Positions 24,711-32,627 of a stretch of 64,000 nucleotides of DNA are shown here, piece after piece. Source of the stretch: an uncultured Anaerolineales bacterium (GTDB lineage Bacteria > Chloroflexota > Anaerolineae > Anaerolineales > UBA6663); contig CALFZO010000088.1 of NCBI GenBank assembly GCA_937952305.1, positions 17,302 through 81,301 of the forward strand, given 5' to 3'. Each line of letters opens with the position of its first letter. Position 1 is the stretch's first letter. Below the pieces are notes generated by a model. That model saw only the letters and a program-made list of their open reading frames with translations, made no database searches and was not told where the DNA came from. Both the position numbers and the translations under genes were made by a program.

Positions 24711-25370
24711 TCAGGCCGGCGGCCGGCCCGCGAACTCGGCGATGGTCTGATCAGACAGGGGGTGCTGGCCCATCGCCTCGATCACGGCCAAGGGCAGCGT
24801 GAGGTGGTGGGCGCCGGCCAGGAGTGTGGCCACGGCCTCGGCCGGCGTCTTGATGCTGGCCGCCGCGATCTGAGTGGGCGCGCCGAGCGCGTCCAGCACT
24901 GCGCGCATCTCACGCACCAGCGCCAGCCCATCTCCCAACAGGCGCGTAGACCGATTGACGTACGGAAAGATAAAGTGGGCGCCGGCCTCCGCCGCCAACG
25001 CCGCCTGCGCGGCGCTGAAGATCGTGGTCAGGCCGACGGTGGCGCCGGCCCGCGCGCAGCGGGCGGCCAGGCCCAGGTTCTCGGGCGTGCACGGCACCTT
25101 CAGCCCGATGCGGCCCGGCCGCAGCCCCAGCCAGGTTTCGGCCTCGGCCTCGCGCTCGGCCAGCGTGGGCGCGCTCAGCTGGTAAAAGATCGGGCCGGGC
25201 AGCCGGTCACACAAGGCGGCCAACCGCTCCGCCGCGTTGGCCGCGCGCCCGGGCTCAGCCTGGGCGGCCTGCGCCAGCAGCGCCGGATTGGTGGTCGCTC
25301 CGCGCACAAAGCTCAGCGCCGCGGCGCGTTCGGCGTCCGCCAGGCGCGCTGAGTCCAGCATCACTGTCAT
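24711..25370 (-). CDS. Transaldolase / fructose-6-phosphate aldolase-like enzyme
   Basis: A 219-residue class I aldolase of the short transaldolase (TalC/FSA) group. GATTNPALLAQ (about 24-34) and IGLKVPCTPENL (about 88-99) carry the substrate loop and the Schiff-base Lys; FIFPYVNRS and AAASIKTPAEAV complete the barrel signature. It may cleave or form ketose phosphates such as fructose 6-phosphate or sedoheptulose 7-phosphate; FSA and transaldolase activity cannot be separated by eye. It overlaps the upstream hydrolase by 4 bases and ends the mgsA operon. Confidence 0.85.
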   Translation of the reverse strand: MTVMLDSARLADAERAAALSFVRGATTNPALLAQAAQAEPGRAANAAERLAALCDRLPGPIFYQLSAPTLAEREAEAETWLGLRPGRIGLKVPCTPENLGLAARCARAGATVGLTTIFSAAQAALAAEAGAHFIFPYVNRSTRLLGDGLALVREMRAVLDALGAPTQIAAASIKTPAEAVATLLAGAHHLTLPLAVIEAMGQHPLSDQTIAEFAGRPPA

Positions 25371-26164
25371 CGCGCCTCCTGCGCCAGCAAGAACTCCAGC
25401 AAGGCGGCGTTGAACGCCGCCGGCGCTTCCAGATTGCTCATGTGGCCGGCGCCCGCCAGGACGACGCGCCGTGCGTTGGGCAGGCGGGCCGTCAGGTCAT
25501 CGGCCAGCCGCCGAAAGTCCGGCAGGTCGCGCTCGCCCACGACCACCAGGGTGGGGGTCTGGATGGCCTCCAGGTGATCGTAGGCCGGCAGCGGCGGCGC
25601 GCCGCGCGGCGGGCGCTCCTGGCCCCGGTTTACCCAATGCCAGCCGGAGTAATCGGCCACCATCTGGCGCAGGCGTTCGGCCACGGCCGGCTGGCGGAAG
25701 GCCTCGGCGAAGAGCTCGTCCTCCAGCCAGTTCGCTTTTGCGGCCGCGATCCCGTGGCTGCGGGCGATCCGTCCCGGCGGACTCCAATCCTTCGTCCACG
25801 TGAAGCCGCCCAGGGTGGTGTCCACCAGCGTCAGGGAACACGTGCGCGCGGGATGCGTCAGCGCGAAGTCCACGGCGACGCCGCCGCCCAGCGAGAGGCC
25901 GACGATGTCGGCGGACGCCAGCCCGAAATGATCCAGCAAGGCGATGAGGTCGTCGACATGCGCGAAGGGCGCTTCCGGCAAGGACGAGCGCCCGAAGCCG
26001 CGCAGGTCGTAGGCGATCACGTGGAAGCGGTCCGCCAGCGCCGCCGTCTGCTCGGCCCACAGGCGGTGATCCAGGCTGAAGCCGTGCAGGAACACCACGG
26101 CGCGGCCCGGCTGACCGGACGCCTCGCAATACAGTTGGCCGCCCTCGACGCTGACGAAGCTCAT
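25367..26164 (-). CDS. Alpha/beta hydrolase (3-oxoadipate enol-lactonase-like)
   Basis: A 265-residue hydrolase. VVFLHGFSLDHRLW (about 27-40) provides the oxyanion loop, VGLSLGGGVAVDF the nucleophile elbow (Ser near 94), and GAGHMSNLEAP the catalytic His near 245. It resembles PcaD and related C-C or ester hydrolases. It overlaps mgsA upstream and the aldolase downstream by 4 bases each, so the three are translationally coupled. Its link to methylglyoxal or triose-phosphate metabolism is only contextual. Confidence 0.87.
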   Translation of the reverse strand: MSFVSVEGGQLYCEASGQPGRAVVFLHGFSLDHRLWAEQTAALADRFHVIAYDLRGFGRSSLPEAPFAHVDDLIALLDHFGLASADIVGLSLGGGVAVDFALTHPARTCSLTLVDTTLGGFTWTKDWSPPGRIARSHGIAAAKANWLEDELFAEAFRQPAVAERLRQMVADYSGWHWVNRGQERPPRGAPPLPAYDHLEAIQTPTLVVVGERDLPDFRRLADDLTARLPNARRVVLAGAGHMSNLEAPAAFNAALLEFLLAQEAR

Positions 26165-26631
26165 TGGGCGCCAGCCCGCTGCTGCTGATAGCGGTCGTAA
26201 TCGGGCACCGGGCGCGTGTACTCGGCGTCCAGCCAGGTGGAGGCCAGGATGAAGTCGGCGGTGGCGCGGTTGTTGGCGACCGGGATGTTCCAGACCACGG
26301 CGATGCGCAGCAGCGCCTTCACGTCCGGGTCATGCGGCATCGGTTCAAGCGGGTCCCAGAAAAAGATCAGGAGGTCGATGCGGCCCTCGGCGATCAGGGC
26401 GCCGAGCTGCTGATCGCCGCCGAGCGGGCCGCTCAGCAGGCGCTCCACCGGCAGGCCCAGGGCGGCTTCCAGGCGCGCGCCGGTGGTGCCGGTGGCGTAG
26501 AGCGTGTGCGGGGCCAGCCGCGCGTGATGCGCCGTGACCCAGGCGATCAGTTCGTCCTTCTGGTTATCGTGGGCCACCAGCGCGATGCGTTTGCGGGCGG
26601 GGAGCGGGCGCGCGACGTAGGCGATGTTCAT
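26161..26631 (-). CDS. mgsA: Methylglyoxal synthase
   Basis: A 156-residue MgsA with all family landmarks: IALVAHDNQKDEL (about 16-28), YATGTTGARLE, SGPLGGDQQLGALIAEG with the catalytic Asp, FFWDPLEPMPHDPDVKALLR with the His/Asp pair, and a late ANNRATADFIL. It converts dihydroxyacetone phosphate to methylglyoxal plus phosphate, a bypass when phosphorylated sugars pile up. It is first in a three-gene operon with overlapping stops. The promoter -10 is TATAGT at 26662-26657, and GGAG precedes the ATG. Confidence 0.96.
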   Translation of the reverse strand: MNIAYVARPLPARKRIALVAHDNQKDELIAWVTAHHARLAPHTLYATGTTGARLEAALGLPVERLLSGPLGGDQQLGALIAEGRIDLLIFFWDPLEPMPHDPDVKALLRIAVVWNIPVANNRATADFILASTWLDAEYTRPVPDYDRYQQQRAGAQ

Positions 26632-26656
26632 GGCTGGCTCCGGTGGGTCAGCGACA

Positions 26657-26662
26657 ACTATA
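26657..26662 (-). promoter_or_regulatory. -10 box of the mgsA operon
   Basis: TATAGT on the minus strand lies 25 nt before the mgsA ATG; no TTGACA-like -35 is evident. Confidence 0.5.
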
Positions 26663-26703
26663 CTCGAAAACCGCCGCCAGGCCGGTCCCGGGCCAGGCCG
26701 GCC

Positions 26704-27759
26704 TCAGGGCGCAGGCGGCAGGGGAAAGACGCGCACCAGGCCCGGGTCCAAGAAACTGACGATCGCGGCTATCTGCGCGCCGGCGACGGTGAGCACCTGG
26801 ATCCCGGCCGGCTGGTAGCGGCCGTCTTGAGCGCGGAGGTAGAGGGCCAGGGCCGGCTGCCCGTTGGCGCGCGTCGGGCGCAGGCGCCAACGCCCGGCGG
26901 CCGGGCCCGGAAAGAACCCGTCGTCCGCGAAGAGCGTGACCGCGCAGAAGGTGCCGATGGCGACGGCGCCGTGATACCAGGCCGGCGAGGGCGGCATGTT
27001 GAGCGTGGCGTCTTCTTTCAGCAGCGCCACCAGCCCGGCGACGTCGGCGGTCTCCCAGGCCTGGAGGTAGCGCTGCAGCAGGGCCTGTTGCTGTGGGTCG
27101 TCCAGCGCGGCCCGGCCCTCCGGCGGGCGGCCGTGATGGTGCCGGGCCAGGCTGACCCGCGCCCGGTGCAGGGCGCTGTTCACGGCCGGCAAGGTCATCG
27201 CCAGCAGGTCGGCGGCGTCGCGCGCCGGCCAGTCGAGCACATCACACAGCAGCAGGACGGCGCGTTGGCGCGGCGGCAAGGTCTGCAGCGCGGCCACGAA
27301 CGCCAACGCTACACTCTCCTGCAGGGTGTAGCGCGCTTCCGGCCCCACGGCGCCCTCCGTGAGCCACTCGTCCGGGAAGGGTTCCAACCAGAGCACTTCG
27401 GCGCTGGGCGCGGCCGGCGTTTGAGCCGGGTCGGCGGCCGGGAACGCGGCCACGGGCAGACGCCGCACCCGTCGCCGATCGAGCGCGTCAAAGCAGGCGT
27501 GGGTGGCGATCTTGTAGAGCCAGGCCCGGAAGCTGGCCCGGCCCTCAAATGTGGTCAGGCGGCGCCAGGCCCGCAGCAGAGTCTCCTGCACCAGGTCCTC
27601 GGCTTCCTGCAGCGAACCCAGGATGCGGTAACAGTGCGCCTGCAGCTCGCGCCGATAAGGCTCCGCCAGGGCGCTGAATTGCTCCGCGTCACCGCGGCGC
27701 GCAGCCGCCAGCCGGGTTGTTTCGACGGGACCAAGCGGATAAGGGACTGAGTTGCTCAT
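26704..27759 (-). CDS. ECF sigma factor with SnoaL-like C-terminal domain (SigG/TIGR02960 type)
   Basis: A 351-residue sigma factor, longer than minimal ECF proteins. Region 2 is HCYRILGSLQEAEDLVQETL with RASFRAWLYKIATHACFD; region 4 is LPPRQRAVLLLCDVLDW to LPAVNSALHRARV. A SnoaL/NTF2-like domain (about 235-345) begins LLQRYLQAWETADVAGLVALL and carries LFADDGFF. Such C-terminal domains often replace an anti-sigma factor by sensing a ligand. The linker WLEPFPDEWL is characteristic of the SigG/TIGR02960 group. It is divergent from a small monooxygenase gene. Confidence 0.9.
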   Translation of the reverse strand: MSNSVPYPLGPVETTRLAAARRGDAEQFSALAEPYRRELQAHCYRILGSLQEAEDLVQETLLRAWRRLTTFEGRASFRAWLYKIATHACFDALDRRRVRRLPVAAFPAADPAQTPAAPSAEVLWLEPFPDEWLTEGAVGPEARYTLQESVALAFVAALQTLPPRQRAVLLLCDVLDWPARDAADLLAMTLPAVNSALHRARVSLARHHHGRPPEGRAALDDPQQQALLQRYLQAWETADVAGLVALLKEDATLNMPPSPAWYHGAVAIGTFCAVTLFADDGFFPGPAAGRWRLRPTRANGQPALALYLRAQDGRYQPAGIQVLTVAGAQIAAIVSFLDPGLVRVFPLPPAP

Positions 27760-27860
27760 TCTTTACCAGCAAGCAGTGGCTCACCTGACCGCACATTTTG
27801 GAGGCAGGCCGCCGTCTCAATAGGTGTCGCCGTTAATCACCATCACCAGAGGAGCCTGCC

Positions 27861-28172
27861 ATGCGTTACATCACCGTCGTCCGCGCTCGGATCAAGGCCG
27901 CCACGCCGCAGGCGGCCCAGGCCGCCCATGACGCCACCGTCGCGCACCTGCGCGCGCTGACCGGCGCTCAGGGCGCCGTCGGCCACCAGCCCTACTTGAA
28001 CCCGCAAGACCCGACCCAGTTCCAGGCCGTGGACACGTGGGCCAGCCTGGAGGGCATCCAGCAGTTCATGAACAATCCGGCGGTGGCCGAGGCCTTCGGC
28101 CAGCTCTTCGACGGCCGGCCCGAAGTGACCGTCTGGGCCGAAGCGGAGGGCTGGGCCGCGTTCATGGCCTGA
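27861..28172 (+). CDS. Small ABM-type monooxygenase / dimeric alpha-beta barrel protein
   Basis: A 103-residue ferredoxin-like-fold protein that resembles quinol or antibiotic-biosynthesis monooxygenases: MRYITVVRARIKAATPQ opens strand 1, DTWASLEGIQQFMNNP follows mid-protein, and VTVWAEAEGW closes it. Members need no cofactor and act as dimers. A strong AGAGGAG lies 6 nt before the ATG. It is divergent from the ECF sigma gene and converges with an SRPBCC gene 3 bp away. It is probably a target of that sigma factor, but no clear ECF -35/-10 pair was found in the 101-bp gap. Confidence 0.72.
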   Translation: MRYITVVRARIKAATPQAAQAAHDATVAHLRALTGAQGAVGHQPYLNPQDPTQFQAVDTWASLEGIQQFMNNPAVAEAFGQLFDGRPEVTVWAEAEGWAAFMA

Positions 28173-28175
28173 CCG

Positions 28176-28574
28176 TCAGGCGGCGCCTTCTAACCAGCGC
28201 CGCATCGGCTCCAGCCAGTAGACGTCCCAACCTTCGGCGTGACCCTGGCGCTCGGCCTCGTTCGGAAAGCGGTCGTGCGTCAGGGTCACGCGCGTCCCGG
28301 CGCGGGTCGCCTTGAGCGTCCAGCGCACGCGCGAGTCCGCCCACTCGGCCGGCCATTCCGCCTGACGCCAGGTGTACTCCAGCCGGGCCGGCTTCTCCAC
28401 CAGCGTGTAGCGGCCGGTGGTCGCGCCGCCGAACAGCGCCAAGCGCCCGCCGGCGCGCGGGTTAGACGTGACCGGGCCGCCCATCCAGGCGGCGATGGCT
28501 TTGGGGCTGGTCAGAGCGGCCCAGACCTGGGCGGGCGGGGCGGCAATGGTAAGCGACTTGCGGACGGACGGCAT
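28176..28574 (-). CDS. SRPBCC (AHSA1/START-like) protein
   Basis: A 132-residue Bet v 1-fold domain. It starts VRKSLTIAAPPAQVWAALTS, then IAAWMGGPV, and the middle RYTLVEKPARLEYTW is typical of the AHSA1 (Aha1 C-terminal-like) group, which binds hydrophobic ligands or acts as a heat-shock accessory. GGAG precedes the ATG. The stop lies 3 bp from the convergent monooxygenase stop. Confidence 0.85.
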   Translation of the reverse strand: MPSVRKSLTIAAPPAQVWAALTSPKAIAAWMGGPVTSNPRAGGRLALFGGATTGRYTLVEKPARLEYTWRQAEWPAEWADSRVRWTLKATRAGTRVTLTHDRFPNEAERQGHAEGWDVYWLEPMRRWLEGAA

Positions 28575-28657
28575 GGCAGCTCTCCTGGGTGAGGGACGTT
28601 TTCAGACTATGACGGCGGCCGGGCGCCAAACTGTGCGGTCCGCCGGGCGGTCGGCGC

Positions 28658-29443
28658 TCAGGCCGGGCGCGCCACCCAGATCTGCTCGCCGCCCGGCCGG
28701 AAGGGGCCGCGCGCAAAGTCGCCGTAGAGGGCCTCCACCTCGAAGCCGCACAGCGCCAGCAGGTGCTGCAGTTCGTAGCGGAAGCAGTAGCGCAGCGTCA
28801 GCGGCGAGTAGGTCTTGGCCACCACCTGGCCGTGGTCGCCCACTTCTTCGAAGATGAAGTACTGCTCGATGACCTGGCGGGTCTGGTCATACTGGCGCGT
28901 GTCCCAGACGATGACCTTGTGGCCGGTGAGGGGATGGACGAACTCGTCCACGTACTTGAGCGCCGAGCCCAGCGCGGTGGCATGGGCGGCCAGGATATCC
29001 AGGCGTGGATCGAAGACGTTGAAAATCAGCCGGCCCTCGTCGGCCAGGTGGGCGCGGATGCGGGCCAGCGCCGCGCGCTGATCCTCGACGGTGAGCAGGT
29101 GCAGAAAGGCGCGGAAGGGGACGGCGATCAGCCGGAAGCGCTGCTCCAGAGCGAAAGTGCGCATGTCGCCGGGGAGGAGCTGCACGCGGCGCTGCACCTC
29201 CGCCGGGGCCGCGGCCAGCTTGACGCGCGCCAGCGCCAACATCTCCGGCGAGAGATCGAGGCCGACGATGTCCACGCCGGCCTCGGCGATGGGGAGCGTG
29301 ATGCGGCCGGTGCCGCAGGCCAGTTCCAGCACCGGCGCTCCCGCCCGGCGCGCCTCGTCCACATAGAAGGCGACGTCGCCGGGCACGCCCCGGGCATGAA
29401 AATCGTAGAAAGCGGCGTAGGTCTGGTAATCGTCGACAGGCAT
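28658..29443 (-). CDS. Class I SAM-dependent methyltransferase
   Basis: A 261-residue methyltransferase. N-terminal YQTYAAFYDFHARG is followed by motif I VLELACGTGRITLPIAE (about 43-59), LDLSPEMLALARVKL, and the LIFNVFDPRLDIL loop. The family includes many small-molecule methyltransferases of unresolved substrate. It begins 36 nt after the corA stop on the same strand and could be read from the gatC-gatA-corA transcript. Confidence 0.88.
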   Translation of the reverse strand: MPVDDYQTYAAFYDFHARGVPGDVAFYVDEARRAGAPVLELACGTGRITLPIAEAGVDIVGLDLSPEMLALARVKLAAAPAEVQRRVQLLPGDMRTFALEQRFRLIAVPFRAFLHLLTVEDQRAALARIRAHLADEGRLIFNVFDPRLDILAAHATALGSALKYVDEFVHPLTGHKVIVWDTRQYDQTRQVIEQYFIFEEVGDHGQVVAKTYSPLTLRYCFRYELQHLLALCGFEVEALYGDFARGPFRPGGEQIWVARPA

Positions 29444-29479
29444 GGTCCCGGTGCTCCTTTCCCCGCCGCGGGCAGGCGG

Positions 29480-30415
29480 CTACAACCAATCCTTGCGCCA
29501 GAAGAAGAGCACCACCAGAGCCGCGACCACAGCGGCGGCCCCGATCACGCCCAGGAACGCGTACGGGTGTTCGGCGCCGGGCAGCGGCACGTTCATGCCG
29601 TACAGGCTGGCCAACAGCGTCGGCAGGCTGATGACGATCGTCACTGAGGTCAGGACCTTCATGACGACGTTGAGGTTGTTGGAGATGATCGACGCGAAGG
29701 CGTCCATCATCTGGCTCAGGATGCTCTCGGAGATGCTCGTCATCTCCAGCGCCTGGCGGACCTCGATCAGCACGTCCTCCAGGAGCTCGTCGTCCTCTTC
29801 ATAGAGTTGGGCCAGGCGCCCCTTCTGCAGCCGCTCCAGCACCAGTTCGTTCGACTTCAGGGCGGTGGTGAAGTACACCAGGCTCTTCTGGTATTTGAGC
29901 AGGCCGAGGACCTCCTCATTCCGCAGCGACCGTTGCAGCTTGTCCTCCAACGCGTCCACGGCGGCGTTGATCTCGCGGACGTGGCTGAGGTAGGCGTTGG
30001 CGATGTGCCAGAACAGGTGCAGCACGAAGCGCGTGCGTTTGACCGTAGACAGGCCGCGCACGTGGCCGCTGGCGAACTTCTGCAGGAAGCCCGTGGCCTT
30101 GGGCGTGATGGTGACGAACAGCCGGTCAGTGATGATGATGGTCAGCGGGATGGTGCCGTAGGGGACGTCGGCCTCGGCGCCGACGGCGTACGGGAAGCGC
30201 AGCACGATCAGGATCAAGCCGTCATCGCGCTCGGCGCGGGCGCGCTCGTCCAGGTCCGGCAGGTGGGCCAGAAAATCGGCCGGCAGGCCCATCGCCTCCA
30301 ACCGGGCCAGGTCGTCTGGGGTCGGCTCCACCACGTGCACCCAACTGCCGTCGCACGCCTCGGTCCGCGTCTCCAGGGTCGCCTGGCTGGCCGGCTTATA
30401 GTAGATGGTGATCAC
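29480..30415 (-). CDS. corA: CorA-family divalent metal transporter
   Basis: A 311-residue protein with the signature YGMNVPLPG near residue 270 between two C-terminal helices (about 251-271 and 283-305) and a short basic tail. The N-terminal cytoplasmic domain includes the CorA funnel helices, for example FASGHVRGLSTVKRT. CorA pentamers conduct Mg2+ (or Co2+/Ni2+) into the cell. It follows gatA closely (17 bp). Confidence 0.95.
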   Translation of the reverse strand: MITIYYKPASQATLETRTEACDGSWVHVVEPTPDDLARLEAMGLPADFLAHLPDLDERARAERDDGLILIVLRFPYAVGAEADVPYGTIPLTIIITDRLFVTITPKATGFLQKFASGHVRGLSTVKRTRFVLHLFWHIANAYLSHVREINAAVDALEDKLQRSLRNEEVLGLLKYQKSLVYFTTALKSNELVLERLQKGRLAQLYEEDDELLEDVLIEVRQALEMTSISESILSQMMDAFASIISNNLNVVMKVLTSVTIVISLPTLLASLYGMNVPLPGAEHPYAFLGVIGAAAVVAALVVLFFWRKDWL

Positions 30416-30432
30416 AGGCCCCTCCTGGGGCG

Positions 30433-32025
30433 TCAGGCGGCGGCGGTCACCCCTTTGGGCTGGGCCGCACGCCAGGCGTCGCCGGCCGTCAGCCGCTCAA
30501 ACGCGGCGGCGGCGCGGAACAGCGTCGCTTCCGACCAATCCGGCCCGAAGAGCTGCAGGCCGATCGGCAGCCCGTGCGAGTCCAGGCCGCCCGGGAAGGA
30601 CAGGGCCGGCACGCCGGCGTGGTTGGCGTTCACGGCCAGCAGGTCGGCGTATTGCATGAGGACCGAGTCGCCGTAGACGGCGCCGAGCGGGAACGCCGTC
30701 GTCGGCGTGGTCGGCGTCAACAGCGCGTGCAGGCGGTGCCGGCCGGCCGGATCGAAGACGGCCTCGAAGTCGCGGCGGATCAGGGTGCGGACGCGCAAGG
30801 CGCGCTGGTAATACTGCTTGGCGTACTGCGCGCCGGAGACGTACATGCCCATCAGGATGCGCAGCTTTGGCTCCGGGCCGAAGGCCTCCGCGCGCGACCG
30901 GCGGTACAGGGCGCGCAGGTCGGCCACGGCCGCCGGTGTGCGGTAGCCGTACTTCACGCCGTCGAAGCGGTGCAGGTTGGAGGCGGCCTCCACGCGCGAG
31001 ATGACGAAGTAGGCCGGGATCCCCAGCGGCGTGTTGGGCATCGGCACGTCCTCGACGATCTCGGCCCCGGCCGCCGCCAGGCGCTGCGCGGCGTCCAGCA
31101 GAGCGCGTTTCACGTCCGGATCGATCTCGGTGTCCTGGATCGCGCCGGTCTGCGGGTCCGGGTAGCGGATGCGCACGTAGTCTGGGCTGAGGCCGAGGCG
31201 CAGCCCTTTGACGCCGGCTTCCAGCGCCTCCGTGAAGTCGGGGACCGGGGCGGCCGCGGCCGTGGCGTCGTGCGGGTCTGGGCCGCTCATGACGGTGAGG
31301 GCTTGGGCGGCGTCGCGGACGGTGCGCGCCAGCGGGCCGGGGCAGTCCAGCGACGATCCAAACGCGATCAGGCCGTAGCGGCTGACCCGGCCGTAAGTGG
31401 GCTTGACGCCGACCACGCCGCAGAAGGCGGCCGGCTGGCGGATGGACCCGGCCGTGTCGGTGCCGATGGAGAGCGCGGCCTCACCGGCCGCCACGCTGAC
31501 GCCGCTGCCGCCGGACGAGCCGCCCGGCACGCGCGTCGGGTCCCACGGGTTGCGCGGCGAGGGCTGGAACGCCGTCGACTCGTTCGACGAGCCGTAGGCG
31601 TACTCGTCCAGGTTGGCCTTGCCGATGACGATGGCGCCGGCCTGCTCCAGCCGCGCCACCGGTGTGGCCGTGTACGGGGCCACGAAGTTGGCCAGCATGC
31701 GGCTGCCGGCCGTCGAGGGCGTGCCGGCCACGCAGAAGATGTCCTTGACGCTGAGCGGGACGCCGGCCAGCGGGCCGGGGTTCTCGCCGCGCGCCAACTG
31801 CGCGTCAAGGGCGGCGGCGCGCCCCAGGGCGCGCTCGCGCTGGAGCGAGATATAGGCGTGCAGGCCGGGCGTGTCCCGGTCGGGCGCGGCCGGGTCGGCG
31901 CTGGGGGCCGGGCCGTCCACGGCGTCGATGCGGCGCAGCGTGGACGTGACGATGTCGGCGGCGGTGACGGCACCGGCCTTCAGCCGGGCGGTGAGTTCGT
32001 GGGCGGGCAGGTCGCAGAGATCCAT
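30433..32025 (-). CDS. gatA: Asp-tRNA(Asn)/Glu-tRNA(Gln) amidotransferase subunit A
   Basis: A 530-residue amidase-signature enzyme. LAGVPLSVKDIFCVAG supplies the catalytic Lys, GGSSGGSGVSVAAGE the cis-Ser and the GGSSGGS glycine loop, and SIGTDTAGSIRQPAAFCG the nucleophilic Ser region. It releases ammonia from glutamine for GatB. A loop near residues 255-270 (AATAAAAPVPDFTEA) and a slightly long C-terminus make it longer than the 485-residue norm. It follows gatC by 47 bp. Confidence 0.95.
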   Translation of the reverse strand: MDLCDLPAHELTARLKAGAVTAADIVTSTLRRIDAVDGPAPSADPAAPDRDTPGLHAYISLQRERALGRAAALDAQLARGENPGPLAGVPLSVKDIFCVAGTPSTAGSRMLANFVAPYTATPVARLEQAGAIVIGKANLDEYAYGSSNESTAFQPSPRNPWDPTRVPGGSSGGSGVSVAAGEAALSIGTDTAGSIRQPAAFCGVVGVKPTYGRVSRYGLIAFGSSLDCPGPLARTVRDAAQALTVMSGPDPHDATAAAAPVPDFTEALEAGVKGLRLGLSPDYVRIRYPDPQTGAIQDTEIDPDVKRALLDAAQRLAAAGAEIVEDVPMPNTPLGIPAYFVISRVEAASNLHRFDGVKYGYRTPAAVADLRALYRRSRAEAFGPEPKLRILMGMYVSGAQYAKQYYQRALRVRTLIRRDFEAVFDPAGRHRLHALLTPTTPTTAFPLGAVYGDSVLMQYADLLAVNANHAGVPALSFPGGLDSHGLPIGLQLFGPDWSEATLFRAAAAFERLTAGDAWRAAQPKGVTAAA

Positions 32026-32072
32026 GGCGCGGTTTGGCGGAGGCGTGGGGAGAGGGCCGTTGGAGGCCGGCG

Positions 32073-32402
32073 CTAAGCCCCTGTCCCGAGGTCGGTGTGC
32101 GGAATCTCGGGCACGACGAAGTAGCCGTCGTCGGTGTCCGGGGCCTGGCCGCGGATCGCGTCGGCCAGGTCGGAGGGGCGCGGGACATCGGCGCGCAGGG
32201 CCGGACGCAGCGCGGCAGGGTAGGGCACGCCGCGGGCGGCGGCCGGCACGTCGTCGGGCACCGGGATGCGCTCCAGCTCGCGGATGGCCTTGAGCTGGTT
32301 GTTGAGCTGTCCGCGCAGGTACTCGCCTTCTTCCGGCGTCAGCTCCAGCGCGGCCAGTTCCACCAGGTAATTGAAAAGCTCGGGCGTTATCTCGTCGGAC
32401 AT
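32073..32402 (-). CDS. gatC: Asp-tRNA(Asn)/Glu-tRNA(Gln) amidotransferase subunit C
   Basis: A 109-residue GatC that holds GatA and GatB together. It starts ITPELFNYLVELAALELTPEE, the conserved N-terminal helix, and ends YFVVPEIPHTDLG, matching the usual FxVPxV tail. Shine-Dalgarno AAGGAC precedes the ATG, and a TAGAAT -10-like box lies about 24 nt upstream. gatB is located elsewhere (20758). Confidence 0.93.
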   Translation of the reverse strand: MSDEITPELFNYLVELAALELTPEEGEYLRGQLNNQLKAIRELERIPVPDDVPAAARGVPYPAALRPALRADVPRPSDLADAIRGQAPDTDDGYFVVPEIPHTDLGTGA

Positions 32403-32452
32403 GGGCCGTCCTTTCGCGCCGATTCTACCTGAGCCACGCGCCCGGCGCCAGG

Positions 32453-32488
32453 AAAAAAGAGCGCGCGCCCAGGTGCAGCCGCGCGCTC
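32453..32488 (-). terminator. Intrinsic terminator of the glycan-degradation operon
   Basis: Stem GAGCGCGC (32459-32466) pairs with GCGCGCTC (32481-32488), and six T follow on the minus strand. It lies about 140 bp past the GH127 stop and before the gatC promoter. The rest of 32489-32627 shows nothing recognisable. Confidence 0.8.
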
Positions 32489-32627
32489 AGGGGCCGTCCG
32501 GCCCAGGAAGCCGTTGGCTGGCCGGTGAGCTTCTGAGACGGATTTGGAGAACAGCCGACCGGACCGCCGATCTGGCTGCGCTCAGTGCGCGCTGGGCCCG
32601 GGTGTTACCTCTCCCCCAGGCCGGGCA

